This document shows positions 1 through 10,114 of a stretch of 31,358 nt of DNA, in pieces. The notes under the pieces are model-generated. The model saw only the letters and a program-made list of their open reading frames with translations. It was not told the origin of the DNA and did no database searches. Made by a program: the position numbers and the translations under genes. The first letter of the stretch is position 1, and every line of letters starts with the position of its first letter. Source of the DNA: Allomyces arbusculus (lineage: Eukaryota > Blastocladiomycota > Blastocladiomycetes > Blastocladiales > Blastocladiaceae); the NCBI GenBank assembly GCA_027604705.1, contig JADHYV010000129.1:1-31358 (forward strand). Reading direction: 5' to 3'.

Positions 1-650
1 TGCTCGTCCGCGACGTGATCACGGCCGCCGACGACACCACGACCGAGCGCGCTTCTGCTGCCATCGCCGACGGCAACCCGCACCGCCACGTCCAGCCGCG
101 GCGCCGCACTTTTCGCTCTCGCGGCTTTCCCGCACACCGTTTGCGGCGCTCGTGGACGAGCCCGCCGAGGAGGACGAGGAGGAGGACGACTCGATCCAGC
201 ACAAACGTGCCACCGTTACCTCGGTCGAGCAGGTTCCCCTTTCGACGAGGCGCGTGGCGGTGTCGCGCACCCCGTTTGGCTCGCCAATGCACAGGGTCGC
301 GGAATGTGACGAGGAAGAGGCCGAGGATATGACGACGGTTCACTCGGCCGAATTAGCGGCTGCCACTGACCCAGAATTCGACTGTAGCCACGCCGCTCGC
401 ACCGCTCCCGCCGTCGACGACGACGCCCAAGTTAGTCTTCAAGTCGTTGCGTATGTTTTCTATCTTGCTTCGACTGCCCGAGAGCCGACTTCCCTCACTG
501 ACAACCCCCACCCCATTCCCACTCGCGCAGCCGGCACCGCAAAACGATACCGAATTGTCAAGGAAGCGCGCGTGGCCAAGCTGCCGCAACGGTCGCACCG
601 ACAGCAATCCTTCGTCGTCCGACGATCCTCGCCAAACTCGTCGGGGCTGA
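1..650 (+). CDS. 3' end of an unrecognised plus-strand gene (5' part outside window)
   Basis: The window opens inside a gene. An acidic, coding-like stretch (Glu/Asp-rich from about base 150, ending AVDDDAQ at 430) is followed by a canonical intron, 431-530: donor GTTAGT, a CTCACTGAC branch-like site, a pyrimidine-rich end and GCGCAG. The next exon, 531-650, continues in phase 0 (PAPQNDTELSRKR...) and stops with TGA at 648-650. Third-position GC supports coding in one frame over bases 3 to about 105 and in another frame after about 110. So an intron or an assembly indel lies near 95-110; a GTGATC...TCCAG intron at 15-95 is one option. No domain is recognisable; the chain looks like a disordered, charged C-terminal tail. 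It converges on CTNNBL1. Confidence 0.5.
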
Positions 651-1245
651 CGACGAGTCGCTTCCTCACTGCACCAAGTCGAGCTCACCGTTCCGAAACC
701 GGTGCCCACCCCGACCGCCGCAGCAACGACCTCGCCCAAGCCTCTGCCGGCGATGTTGTTGTTGCCGTGCGCTCACTTGACTCTTTGCCATCGCCCATCG
801 CCCATAGTTGTTCACCTAGTTCACTGTTTCTCTCGACTATTGACTATGCAACTTGGTGTCCGTTCTTGATGGCCCGACTACTCTTTTGTTCCTGCGTTTC
901 GATGGACTGGTGGAGAGCTCACTTGACGTTCGCATGGATTCGAATCGGGCTCATGGACTGCAGCCAGAAATAGATTTCGTTGGACGGGGATTTGCTTCTT
1001 ATTTCACCATCTTGCATATTGCCCCAGATCTTGATTTGTGGCCGTCAGCTTCCTCTAGCCTTTTCAAAGCTGACAAACATCTCAGGCTCGACTCTGCTCT
1101 CTTTTCTTCACGCACTCGCCAGAACCCGGCCAGAACCCGGCAGCACCGCAGTCCTATTCTTCCCGACACCACTCGAGGTTTAGTGGCTCTGAATGGGCCT
1201 TCCACAACATTGATACAATTCAATATGGATTTTGCATTTTTGCCG
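651..1245. other. convergent intergenic region (two 3' ends)
   Basis: About 600 bases separate the stop of the left-edge gene from the stop of CTNNBL1. The region is less GC-rich than its neighbours and must hold both 3' UTRs. Open frames here show no coding bias. I see no RNA gene or repeat. Confidence 0.6.
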
Positions 1246-3543
1246 TTATTCGTCCACCGTCAAAAACCTGGCGACGTTGGCCACGTCCTGAACCGCCGCC
1301 GGATCCGCGTGACCAAGGTAACTTGCCAGCACCTCAGCCACGGCCGTGCTCGGGATTCTAGCCTTGTCGAGGAGAAACTCAACCAAGTCGCGGAACTCGG
1401 CCGTCTCGCGGCACAGGATCGCGAGTAGGAGCGCGAGCTGCGATAGCGTGAACAAGCCCTTTTCGAGCTGGTCGAGGTAGACTTGGTCCTCCTATCCGGT
1501 AAGTGAGCGTGAGGTCAGTCGAATTTCCGGCGCGCCCAATCACGGTTTCCCACTCCTAAGCGACGTACGTCCTCCTGGTCCGCATCGACCGTCGCCACGC
1601 GCTCGCGGTACGAGACAAACAAGTCAAGCGCCTGAATTACTTTTTCGTGCCCATGCTCCGCAAACTTCCTCAGCATCCTCTGCTTGGCCTCTGCACGGTG
1701 CTCCGCATCCTCCTCCATGCCATCGACCCCGGACATCGTCACGGCCCTCAACAAATTCACGACCGTCGAGACGGCATGTTCCTCGTCTGCGCGCGCGCGG
1801 TACTCGGCCTTGAACGCCCTGCTCATTTTTTTCTGGTCGGCACCCATGTACACGGGGAACACGCACTTGAGCACTTGGGCAGTACAGATCGCGTGCACGG
1901 CCATGTGCACGGCCTCAGCCCGGTCGAGTGGGAGAGTCGCGTAGTTGAGAACGCGAATCGCGCCAATGCGTGCCATTTGCCGCGCCTGGATCATGAGCGC
2001 CATGAGCTCGAGGCCTTCGGCGGCGCGGAAGGCTGACTGGCCCTTGGATGTGCCAAGCAGGCAGCAGAGCAGGGAAAAGGCGTTGGCGAGATATTCGGCG
2101 TGGTCGGCGTCGTCGGGGTTGCGCTTGCGGAAGGCCTGGGAAGGGGATTCAGTGAGGACGATTTCTGACGTGAGACTCATGTCGTGACCCGAAGCGGATC
2201 AAACCACGAGCGCCATACCGAAAGAATGAGCAACACCGAGTCGACGGCCCCCTGGGCGATCAAGGCGTCCCGCACGCGGTCCGACTGCTGCGCCATGGTC
2301 GCCAAGAGCTCCACAATGTAACTCCTCAAGGGTGTGAAAGCCTTTTCCCGCATCGTCTCGATAAAGTAAGGCATGAACGTCGTCTTGGTCAAAATGCGGT
2401 CGGCGAGCGATTCGTCGACGGCGAGCAGGTTTTCGAGCACGGTCAGGTACTTCCACAACGTCTCGTCGCGCGCAGCCGCGGCAGTCGCTGGGTCCTGGCC
2501 GGGTTCGGGCTCAGCGGCCAGGTCCCGGCGGTACCCGGCTTCGAGAATTTGCAGCAGGTCTTGTTCGAGCTGGTGGAGAAGAAACATGCGATGAGCCACG
2601 ACGATCATGCGCGAGCGTCAAGCAAGAGGGCCGTACTAGTGCAGCCACAAACTCGCGAATGCCGCGCAGGTCCTCGACGCCGATTTCGGCCTCCTCGGGG
2701 TTGATCACGTCGTCGTCGGTCAGTTCGCCAATGACCTCGAGCGCGGCAATGCCAATGTCCGGGTTGTCGTGGGTCAGGAGGGCAATCAGGCCCTGCGGCA
2801 TGCCGAGTTGGATGGCGTCGCGGTAGAGGTGCGGTGCCGTGGCGAGAATGGCGAGACTGCGGGCTTCAGCATCGAGATCGATTTCCGAATCAATGAATCT
2901 GGTCATAGAAAAGAAAATATCGTCAGCGGGCGCACGGTGCAATGGAGGAGAGCGAGAACCTCACGCACTTGGTCGGCTCGTCGGGGTGCTTGGCGCGCAG
3001 GCCCTGGTTCTTGGTCAGGGCTTTGTCGAAGCGGAGCATGACCTTTTTCAAGGCGCTCGCGTCGAGTTCAGCCACCTGGAGATGCGCGGAGAGCACTTGC
3101 TGAGCGCGTTGTCCTTCACAAACCGAGCAGAACTACAGATAGAACCGACTGAATTCGTACATCCACGTTTTCCGCCTGATCGACAAGATCGTAGATATGC
3201 CTCTCCTGTTCCGACAGTCCGTCCCCGAAAAAGCGGTCGTCGTTCACCTCGTCCTCGCCCATTGCGTCGGCGGCGCTCTCGCCATTACGCATCCCGTCGT
3301 CGTCATCGTCGGGCACGTCCTCGACGTTGGCGTTCCTGGGTTGCGCCGACCTTGCACCCGTCTTTTGTAGCTTGGCGGGCGGCGCGCCCGAGAACGACGG
3401 CGAACCGAGTTCAGCCTTGCGTTTAGGCGCCGGTGCCTGGGATCCGTTGACGGTCGCGCGTCAATTGCGGACAAACAATGACCCGATCGGATTCGGGAGC
3501 GTGCAGCGTCGACGCGTACGCGGAACAGCTCGTCAATGTTCAT
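1246..3543 (-). CDS. CTNNBL1: CTNNBL1, beta-catenin-like protein 1 (ARM-repeat spliceosome factor), seven exons
   Basis: In known members CTNNBL1 is a nuclear armadillo-repeat protein of the Prp19/CDC5L spliceosomal complex that binds CDC5L nuclear-localisation signals. Exons by hand: 3543-3520, 3436-3161, 3075-2969, 2898-2637, 2569-2219, 2135-1554, 1491-1246. All introns are GT-AG, 62-85 bp, and the frame closes to 615 residues (human 563). Family landmarks appear in order: MNIDELF start (human MDVGELL), an acidic linker, ALKKVMLRFDKALTKNQ (human VKKMILTFEKRSYKNQ), KFIDSEIDLD (human KFMESELDLN), LLTHDNPDIGIAALEVIGEL, GLELMALMI, and EKVIQALDLFVSY before the last exon's LDQLEKGLFTLSQLA. The insertion rich in Ala and Asp around residue 240 is longer than in animals. 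The start is chosen by similarity to the family N-terminus. It is divergent from the RRM gene across a 1.8-kb spacer. Identity is confident; individual splice sites are slightly less so. Confidence 0.93.
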
Positions 3544-5319
3544 GGTGTCGGCGAGGTGGTTGGTATCGCAGGTGAAGGCACTGACTGATCTGGCGGTGCT
3601 GCGGTGCCGGTGCTGGCGCAAGTGATCGTCTGGAATAGCGGCCGGAAGCTGGCCGTGCGTCGTTGCCCGAAGTTGCTGGACCTGGGGGATGGCGCGTCGT
3701 CTCGTTCTTGATCGCCGCTATTCACGGGCCAGGTTTGACAACGGCGTCGGCGGAGGAGCGGAAGAGCGCGCGGTGGAGGCTGCGCGCAAAAGGCCACGGG
3801 TGTGCGGGATTGATCAGCCCCAACCACGTCAGTCTTGCTCCCCCGTCACTTTCAAAGTCCCGGGTGCGCGACGCGTTTCCCGTTTCGCCAGCGCGAGCAT
3901 GAACCCGTCTGTCCGGTCGGGCCTCGCGATGGAGGTGGCGACACCCGCGGACCCGCAAATCCCACACGCCGCGAAGGTCGGTCGGCTGGCCGGTGCGTTG
4001 CACAAAGTCTCCCGGCTGCGCTGCCACCTGCCTCGCACAGCAAGCAAGCGCAGGAGCACGGCAGGCGATCGCGATTTTTGTTGGGCCGCGCTGGCCTGAA
4101 TCGCGCCCATCACTCATGGGGTGCGTTGCCCTGCAGCAAAACAAGTTGGTTCTGCAGCGAGGGCCGAATTCCAAAAAAGGTTTGCGCGGCGGGCGTGGGC
4201 GCGGGCGCGGTTTGGAGGTGGATCATTGTTGGTCCCACACGCGGCAGGCGACGGCCTGCAGACATGTCCGCGATCCAGGCGAACCCGGCGCGCACAAGCA
4301 CGGCTCGCACCTCGTTGCTGCACCAACGGGAACGGCCGCAAACGCCGAGACGAGAGGCGGACGAAGCAGCCCCGCACCAGCACGCGCGCACGCTCGCTCG
4401 CGCGCTCCAGCGTGCGTTCCCACGCACCACCTGACAGGACGCGACGTGCTTGGGCGCTGGCCGTGCTGGGGTGCTGGCCGGGCTGGCTCCTCGTGCTGGC
4501 CGTTGGCGTGATGCACCCGCGGCTCCCGAGGTGCTGATCAGCCCATGGCCCAGCAAAAATCATTTCTCTTTTGCTCAGCGAGTTTCGACCTTCAAAAGCC
4601 GTGATCGTCCCACGCGAACGAGAGCCCGCCCCCGCGTCGCACGCCTGCTGCACTCGTCCCTCTCTCCCCATCGCGCGCGAACCCTTTCCCGCTCGCTCGC
4701 TCTCTCTCTCCCTCTCTCTTGGATCTTGGACCCTTCTCCTCTTGCCTGTCGACGGTCTGCTCGAGTCGACCGACGTGCACGAAGACGCAGATTCGCTGCA
4801 CCAAAGCGCACGGCCTGGTCCGCGATCACCAACCAGTTCCTCCGACGCGTCGCGTTTGTCCAACGACGGCGCGCGCGTCTCCGTCCCCCCGCAACCAACC
4901 GACCAACCGCGCCGCTCTCCTCGCTCGCAAACCCGCGACGGACCACCATCGCACCGAGCCTCCGTGGTGCTGCTGCTGCTCCGGCGACGCGATTGCCCCG
5001 TGCTCGGTACGTCCGCTTCGCTTCGCTTGGCCGCTCCGCGTCGGGTCGCTCGGGGGCCAGTTGCCTCGCCGAGATCGCGTCCTGCTCCGCTCCACCCCTC
5101 CTCGTCGCGCACGGTGCTCCTGCTTGTCGTTGGTCTGTCCCTGAACGGTGTGGGGTTGGCGGTTTTGACGACGTGCGGACAGGCGCGCTTCACGGTCACA
5201 TGCCGCCGTGGGACACCGTCTCCCAACACGACCAAGACGCGACGCGTTGATCACTTGCTTCCCACTCCAAACTGACCTGGCATCTACTTCACTCGGCCAG
5301 ACCCGTCGTCTCCGCGCGC
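3544..5319. promoter_or_regulatory. divergent promoter region between CTNNBL1 and the RRM gene
   Basis: This 1.78-kb GC-rich spacer must carry the promoters and 5' UTRs of two divergently transcribed genes. Many long frames are open on both strands, including one of 373 codons on the minus strand. They are Arg/Ser/Pro-rich, overlap one another and match no family, so I read them as a by-product of base composition. A strong CT-repeat tract lies at about 4672-4740, some 600 bases before the RRM start. It resembles the pyrimidine-rich leaders common upstream of fungal transcription starts. No TATA box or factor site is clear. Confidence 0.4.
4672..4740 (+). repeat. pyrimidine-rich CT tract upstream of the RRM gene
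   Basis: The stretch consists mainly of CTCT, CCCT and CGCT units with a short run of pure CT repeats in the middle. On the plus strand this is a typical pyrimidine-rich tract of a fungal promoter or leader. Its link to the gene at 5320 is inferred from position only. Confidence 0.4.
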
Positions 5320-8300
5320 ATGCCGCACCCTTCCCACCACAAGACCGCCGGTGGCACGCAGACCTCGTGGCGGTCCGGCGGCGCCGCTCCGACCGGCCCT
5401 GCCAGGCGTCGTGGGAGTGCCAGCGGGCCGTCGACCAGCTCGGGTACGACGAGTACGGCGAGTACCGCCGCGCCCAAGCCGCACGCGACGGGCAATAACG
5501 CCGCCAAGCCCGCAAATCGCGCCGTCTACTTTGATTCGTGGGAGCCGTCGCCCGTGACCGAGGCCTCGAGCGACGACGGCGCGTCGTCGGCGGTCCAATC
5601 GGCCAAGTCGGCCACGGCCAAGGTCAAGATGATCGCGACCACCGCCAAGAACGGTGCTGCGACCGCCAAGTCGGGCGCGTCAGCGCCGACGATGCGCGTG
5701 CCGGCCCGCACCGAAGTCGGGCCCGCGCAGCAGTACGGCCGGTACGCGTCGCTGTTCATGCCCGGCGGCGAGGAAGACGTGCTCGAGGCCACGCCCGGTA
5801 AACCGCCGGCCGGCGAGCCGCTCGGCAACGACCATGCGGCCAAGCTGTCGATGATGGCGCCCGCGGCCGCCGAGCCCGATGCGATGTCGTCGCGTTCGTC
5901 GGCGCACGACATGCCTTTGTCGCCCGGACTCGCACACTCGCTCAGCACGCAGTCGAATGCCGATAGCGCCAGTCCGACGTTTGAGAGGAAATTGACCATG
6001 GCACGCGACGATGTCGGGATTGCCTGCTCACCCGGCGCACTCTGGGACGATATGCATGCCGATTACCACTCGCGCGGTAACACGGAACACGCGACTGCGA
6101 CAGGACGCGACGGGTACCCGATCGAGTACCCTACCGCGTCGGCCTCGGCCGCGGGCAATGGCGAGTATGGTGCTGGCAGCGCGGGATTCTCGGACCATCT
6201 CATGTCGCCCACGCTGCGGTCGCCGCGCACGCCGCTGATCACGCCCGGCGGGCCCTTCACGTCGGGGATCATGTTCCCGCGCGGCCGCCGCACGCAGTCG
6301 GCGGGTGCGTCGACGACGGCCGGGTGGCACGACATTGCCTCGGCGCCGGCGACGCCCATGATTGATGCGCGCGAGGCGCGTTTCGCCCAGATGCTCGGTC
6401 TCGCGGCGGCCAGTGCTGGTGGGGCGGGTAGCAGCAGCACCATGGAGGACCTCTACGGGATGCGGTCGCCCGATCTGGCCGGGATGCACTCGACCTCGGC
6501 CTCGACGCGGCACTCGCCGTACCTCGCGTCCTACTCGTCGGCTCACATTGCGGCGCCGCTGATCCCCTACCCCACGACCAAGAGCGGGACCGCCACGCCG
6601 CTGCGTAGTCCGACCATGGACCATCTCTTGTCGCCGTCGCTCGGCGGGCGCGACATGCAAGCCGCCGCGCTGCCGCCCACGTCGTACTCGATGTCGCTTC
6701 CGGCTTCGCCCAACATGTCCATGCTTCTCAGTGGCGGTGGCGGCGGTGCCGGTGGGCACGCGTCCATGTACGGTCCCGGTTCGGCACGCATGTTCCGCCG
6801 CCGCGGGCCATCATACAACAGTATGGTTCTCGCCGCGGCCGACGAGTTCAATGGCGGCGGGATGACGTCTGGCGCCGCTTCGCCGCGCGGCAACGCGGCC
6901 GATCTCGGGTACATTGGTAGCCCACGGTCGCTGGCGCTCGGGTCGCCGTCACGCGGCGGGTCCTGCGGCCCGATCGGCTCGCGAAGTCCGCGTGGCGCAA
7001 ATGCGCTGTTCCTCGACGACCACGCTGACAGTCCGAAGGGCGGGCTCGGCCACGCGACGCCGACGATGGTGGCGGCACCGCCGCTCTCGCTCGTGGCCGA
7101 GGAGACCAACGAGGACTTGGAGGACAGGCACGGCTACAAACACGGGTATCGCGCGAACGAGCAGCGGCAGCAGCAGCAACAGCACTTTCACGAAGCCATG
7201 GCCATGCACGGCCAGTACTACCCGATGTACGACTCGGACGAAGCGGCGGCCGCGGCGGCCATGATGTACCAAGCGTATTACCCGCATCCCATGTACGCGG
7301 CGCCGGCGTTTGGCATGGGGATGGCGCCGCACCCTCAGCATGCGGATATGAATGCGGCCATGGCGCACCTATCGCTGAACCCGGCCGCGAACCACCATGA
7401 GGGCATAGGACCCATTTTGCCGCGGTCGGCCACCATGGAACTTGGCCCGGACACGACGGCGCGCCGCGGGACGCCGCGGTCAGGCCCGATCAAGCATATC
7501 TTGCGGTCCGACTCGGGATTCCTGAACGAGGATATGAGCAAGGCGGGAAACAGCGAGGGGCTTGCGCCCGTGCCCGAGGCGGTCGAGGAGGAGGCCGACT
7601 CGGCGCTGAGCAAGTCCGGGACGGCGGCTGTGGGCAAGGGCTCGAGCGGCAACGACACGTCGTCGGGTGCGACCAAGCCGGCCGAGATCACCAAGACGAC
7701 GTCAGGCTTCTCGGTTGACATGAAGGGCGCCGTCAAGCACATTTACATTTCCGACTTGCCTATGGGCGCCGACGAAATTCTCGTGCGCAAGGTATTCAAG
7801 CGATTTGGCACGATCGACGATATTCGGCTGTCGCGCAGCAAGACGTCGGGCGCGAACCATGGCGTCGCCTACGTCAAGTTCACGTTCCCGGAGTCGGTCA
7901 CCAAGGCACTCGAGGCGGCTGACACCATGACCATGACGGGCAAGCGCATCTGCGTGGCCGCCACGGATCCGACTGAGCACCCGACCAAGAAGTTGTTCTT
8001 TGCCAATGTCTGGGACATGACCGAGCAGGACTTGGCGCCGATTTGCGCTCAGTTTGGTGAGGTTGTGCAGGTAGATGTTGTGGCCGACCGCGGCATGATG
8101 TACGTGCATTTTGCGCGGCTCGAGGACTCGGTCAAGGCACACCGTGCGCTGCAGGGGTTGACGATCAACAATCGCTACGTGCGCGTCGAGTTTGGCCAGT
8201 CGACGGCCAACTACGGTACGCGTCTCGCTCTTGTTCTTTGAATAGTGGGAGACACGTTGATCTAACGTGCCGCAATTCCTTTTGAATGAACAGAGAACTT

Positions 8301-8629
8301 CCCGTATGGCCACCACCGTCCCTACTTCAAGCGCCCGCCGTACCACACACGGCAACAAGGCGCCGCAGGCCCCGCCGGCATGGGCATGGGACCGAACAAC
8401 GCATCACCGTATGGCGCGACGGGCGCCAAGCCACTCGGGTCGCCAACCATGGACCGGATCCCGGGCCAGGCGCCGCTGACGCGGTCGGGCCCGCACTCGC
8501 GCGTCGGGTCGGCGCAGTCAGGCTGGTACGAGTCGGTCATGGGCTCGGCAGAGACGCCGCCGTCCTACTCGCGCAACAACTCGAACCACTCTTCAACCAA
8601 CGATGGAAGCAACGGAAACGACGAAACCT

Positions 8630-8663
<34 letters not shown>

Positions 8664-9375
8664 CGGCTCGATGCGCGGCCACATGACGCCCAACATGGCC
8701 TCGCGCGGGCCGTCGACGGGCACGACGCCCTCGCGCTCCGCAGTCCCGTCGGGTATGCCGTTGCCGCCACCGCCCATGGGCATGCATCCAATTGGTCCAC
8801 CGTACCCGGGCATGATGTACGGCCCCGCGGGGCCTGGCGGGTTCCCGTTGGTACCACCGCCGCACATTGCCATGATGCAGTACCAGGCCGCGCTCGCTAA
8901 TGCCGCGGCCATGGGGATGCCGGCCCCGCCGCAGCCGCCGCTCGGGCTCATGGCCGGTCCGCCGTCGCCGGGATCGACCATGATGCCGCCGCCGCCCATG
9001 CCGCCGATGAGTGGGGCCGGCGCCGCCGCTGCTGCCGCGGGCGCGCGTGGACCAACGCCGCCAGGTGCCACGGGCCCGACGCCCGCTCAGGCGTTCTACA
9101 AGATGGTCACGGCCGCCGCCGCGGCCGCTAACAACAACGTGCCCGTGTCGCAGGCGCCGCAGCCGCCCAACATCAAGCAGCAGCAGCTCAACCCGTACGC
9201 GGTGCCCTACTTTGTCGGTGCGCCTGCGGCGCCGCAGCCGCAGGGCACGTCGTCCACGCGCGCGAGTCCGGCGCCGTCGCACGCATCGAGCGTGTCTGCG
9301 GCCCATACGGCCGACGCTGCCGCGGCAGCGAGCGCGGTCACGGAAGTGGCCGGCGCGAATATGGTGGCCACGTGA
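5320..9375 (+). CDS. RNA-binding protein with two RRMs in a long low-complexity chain
   Basis: Two exons, 5320-8215 and 8294-9375, give 1325 residues. The 78-bp intron (GTACGC...AACAG) is placed so that ANYG joins ENFPYGHHRPY in frame. An in-frame stop at 5248-5250 upstream supports the first Met at 5320. Residues 1-800 are disordered: Ser/Pro motifs (LRSPRTP, SPRSLALGSPS) that look like proline-directed phosphosites, a QQQQQ run, and Met/Tyr/Ala-rich blocks. RRM1 spans about 806-885 (RNP2 IYISDL, RNP1 GVAYVKF) and RRM2 about 890-960 (RNP2 LFFANV, RNP1 GMMYVHF). After the intron comes a Pro/Met/Asn-rich tail with a poly-Asn run. Tandem RRMs bind single-stranded RNA; the layout recalls fungal post-transcriptional regulators of the Mei2 or Nrd1 kind, but there is no third Mei2 RRM and I do not assign an orthologue. 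Confidence 0.88.
8631..8664 (+). repeat. (CAA)n microsatellite encoding poly-Asn
   Basis: About eleven CAA units lie in exon 2 of the RRM gene. In the gene's frame they read as AAC, giving eleven Asn in a row. The repeat is likely length-variable between strains, since it is a perfect trinucleotide array. Confidence 0.9.
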
Positions 9376-10114
9376 GCGCCGGGTGCGCTTAACTGATTTG
9401 TCGCAAGCCGCGAGGCTAGTGTTCCGTGGTGCAGTGCGTGCTGGTCGATTTGCTGCGCGCGTGGTGGCCTTTCCGTCGCGACCAACCATCCGTGATCTGT
9501 CGCAATGTGCTTTCTGTTCTTGCACTCTTGTCACCCTTTGATTCTGTCCGTTCTCTCCGCTCTAATCTCTCCTTTCTCTTTTTTACACACACCATGCCCC
9601 CACTCGGTCTCGAGCAACTCTGCCGAGACCGGCGTTTTCGCTCTCATACGTGCAGCTGATCCGTTTTCCTCGATTATCCCCACGTCGTCGTGCAATTGTG
9701 AACATACATACTGTGCCTTTCCCGCTTGGTTGATTCAAAGCTTGAGTTATTGTCTTCCCGTTGCCATCTCTCTTGACTCTTCTTCATCTATTGCCTCTCA
9801 AACGCGCGCGGGCTCACATCCGCGCGACCTCGAAGCGAAAGCACGCGCCTGTCCCGCCGAAAAATATACACATTGAAGAGTCAGGCCGCGATCACGACGT
9901 GGTGCCTCAGTGAATACTTGAGCACGGCTTGTCATGTTTCATTGCGGAGTAGCTTCTGTAATCAAAGAATCACTTCTGTCATAGATCGACGAGGCGCTTC
10001 TGACCAGCGAGGTTTGGGGGGGGGGGGTGAATGTTTACATCTTATTTCTCAAAGGGGGCACTGCAAATCACGTGATGAAACAGATGGAAAGTACAAAACA
10101 AACAAATGTGGAGA
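9376..10114. other. convergent intergenic region (3' UTRs) with a G12 run
   Basis: This spacer lies between the stops of the RRM gene and the ABC transporter, which converge. Composition falls toward AT, as expected of 3' UTRs. It contains a run of twelve G at 10016-10027. I see no gene in it. Confidence 0.6.
10016..10027 (+). repeat. poly-G homopolymer (12 G)
   Basis: Twelve consecutive G in the shared 3' spacer. Such runs are prone to sequencing-length error, and a run of this kind could form a stacked structure in RNA of the plus-strand transcript. Confidence 0.9.

Noticed and set aside
152-973. One long plus-strand frame read straight through 431-530 as a single gene.
   Set aside because: The part after 430 loses coding bias, and a canonical GTTAGT...GCGCAG intron with a branch site gives a better, shorter ending at 650.
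4114-5235. A 373-codon minus-strand open frame upstream of the RRM gene.
   Set aside because: It is Arg/Ser/Thr-rich low complexity, overlaps other long frames on both strands, has no domain, and lies across the presumed promoter and leader. In DNA this GC-rich, long stop-free frames are expected.
8593-9534. A 313-codon minus-strand open frame opposite the RRM gene.
   Set aside because: It is an antisense shadow of exon 2, made of Arg/Gly/His repeats produced by reversing Pro/Ala/Met codons.
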